Source: an uncultured Atopobiaceae bacterium
Lineage (GTDB): Bacteria; Actinomycetota; Coriobacteriia; Coriobacteriales; Atopobiaceae
DNA length: 5,002 nt
Assembly: GCA_947303905.1 (NCBI GenBank)
Contig: CAMYZR010000149.1
Coordinates: 1 to 5,002, forward strand
Reading direction: 5' to 3'
Position numbers and translations under genes: made by a program. Under the pieces are notes generated by a model. The model had not been told where the DNA came from. It worked only from the letters and a program-made list of their open reading frames with translations, and did not search any database. Positions 4,304 through 5,002 of the stretch are shown here, piece after piece (the stretch's first letter is position 1; every line of letters starts with the position of its first letter).

Positions 4304-5002
4304 ATGGGACAGCAGGATGTGGCCGCCATGGTCAGGAGCGCACGCGAGGCGCTCACCATGGGCAGCGAGGACCTCGCCCTTGGGCAGATCCGCGCGCTGG
4401 CCCCCATCTGGACGGACGTCTCCCCCACCGAGGCGGTGGACCTGCTGGAGCGCGCGGCCACCTTTGGCGACGCCGCCATCATGCAGGCACTCTACGAGAG
4501 CTTTGGCGAGTTCGTCTACGAGTCATGGGCGCTGGCCCTGGCGCTGCGCTGCGCGAACGAGGCCACCGCGCGCTTCCTGCTCGACCGTGGCGTCGACCTG
4601 CTCGACATATTCAGGCAGACCACGATGTTCTGGGAGCTGCTGCCCTACGAGGCGACCTACTACAGGGTCGCCCTCACGCGCCAGAGCCCCACCCTCTTTC
4701 TCAATCCCATGGACCCCACGGTGTCCACCGAGGTCTTCGAACCGTTCAGGGGCAGGGCGAACGAGCATTTGGCCGGGTCCGCCTACGAGACCGACACCGA
4801 CCTCTCCGCTACCTGCGACCTGGTGGCTCGGCTTGCCTCCGAGGGCTGCTTTGACGCCGTCGTGTTTGACGACCTCTTCAGGGCGGCCATGGTGCGCGCC
4901 TGGCATGCCCTGCGCCACGAGGGCGAGCACGACGAGGAGTGCGCCGAGACCTGCCTTGCCTTTGGCGCGCGCATGCTGGAGATGTACCACATGCATGGCC
5001 AG
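4304..5002 (+). CDS. Hypothetical helical protein, possibly ankyrin-like repeats (3' end outside window)
   Basis: The frame runs from ATG at 4304, behind an excellent SD, for 233 codons and is still open at the last base, so the C terminus is missing. Codons are strongly G/C-ending, as in the neighbouring genes. The product looks soluble, acidic and mostly alpha-helical, with no signal peptide and no membrane segment. Residues 43-100 suggest paired helices: EAVDLLERAATFGDAAIMQA, then WALALALRCANEATARFLLD followed by RGVDLLD. The latter resembles an ankyrin repeat (ALxxA...A..LLxxGxDL). A second similar pair may lie near 170-225 (DLVARLASEGCFDAV, then LAFGARMLEM). I do not recognise the protein. 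Such repeats usually mediate protein binding, but no partner or function can be stated. It is separated from the transporter by a terminator, so it is its own transcription unit. Coding status nearly certain; repeat assignment tentative. Confidence 0.85.
   Translation, partial: MGQQDVAAMVRSAREALTMGSEDLALGQIRALAPIWTDVSPTEAVDLLERAATFGDAAIMQALYESFGEFVYESWALALALRCANEATARFLLDRGVDLLDIFRQTTMFWELLPYEATYYRVALTRQSPTLFLNPMDPTVSTEVFEPFRGRANEHLAGSAYETDTDLSATCDLVARLASEGCFDAVVFDDLFRAAMVRAWHALRHEGEHDEECAETCLAFGARMLEMYHMHGQ

Noticed and set aside
4222..4854. 210-codon + strand open frame overlapping the last gene
   Set aside because: The frame starting at 4304 has the strong SD and coding-like codon bias and stays open to the end. 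The 4222 frame gives an R/G/H-rich low-quality translation.
1..5002. CRISPR arrays, tRNA/rRNA genes, insertion sequences, attachment sites or a replication origin
   Set aside because: I found no regularly spaced repeats, cloverleaf-like sequences, transposase motifs or flanking terminal repeats on either strand.

Overview
The window is GC-rich, with short intergenic gaps, strong G/C bias at third codon positions and purine-rich Shine-Dalgarno (SD) sites. Together with the protein types this suggests a high-GC Gram-positive bacterium. My best guess is an actinomycetote of the class Coriobacteriia (Olsenella/Collinsella/Atopobium group). That placement is inferred from the feel of the proteins and codon use, not from a marker gene.

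Layout. (1) Positions 1-202, + strand: the C-terminal end of a histidine-phosphatase (phosphoglycerate-mutase-like) gene that starts outside the window. (2) Positions 212-2640, - strand: three genes read right to left. First is a zinc-dependent phospholipase C-like protein without a signal peptide, then 8 bp further a Vsr-type DNA mismatch endonuclease, then after 97 bp a PPP-type metallophosphatase. The phosphatase converges on the histidine-phosphatase gene with only 9 bp between their stop codons. (3) Positions 2641-2860: a 220-bp divergent control region with two strong palindromes and weak promoter-like elements. (4) Positions 2861-4099, + strand: a 412-residue major facilitator of the Atg22/UMF1 type, followed by a 14-bp GC-rich hairpin terminator. 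(5) Positions 4304-5002, + strand: an unrecognised helical, possibly ankyrin-like protein with an excellent SD site, open at the window end.

How the genes work together. The PLC-like gene and vsr are tightly spaced and are probably co-transcribed. The phosphatase may be on the same message or may have its own promoter in the 97-bp gap, which carries three alternating copies of GACAGG. No shared pathway is evident. Vsr normally works beside a cytosine-5 methyltransferase, but none is visible here. I do not see a convincing new multi-gene system. The most interesting items are the orphan vsr with an Asn at the usual His position, the cytosolic PLC-like protein with a full set of zinc-ligand candidates, and the dyad-symmetric elements in the two control regions.
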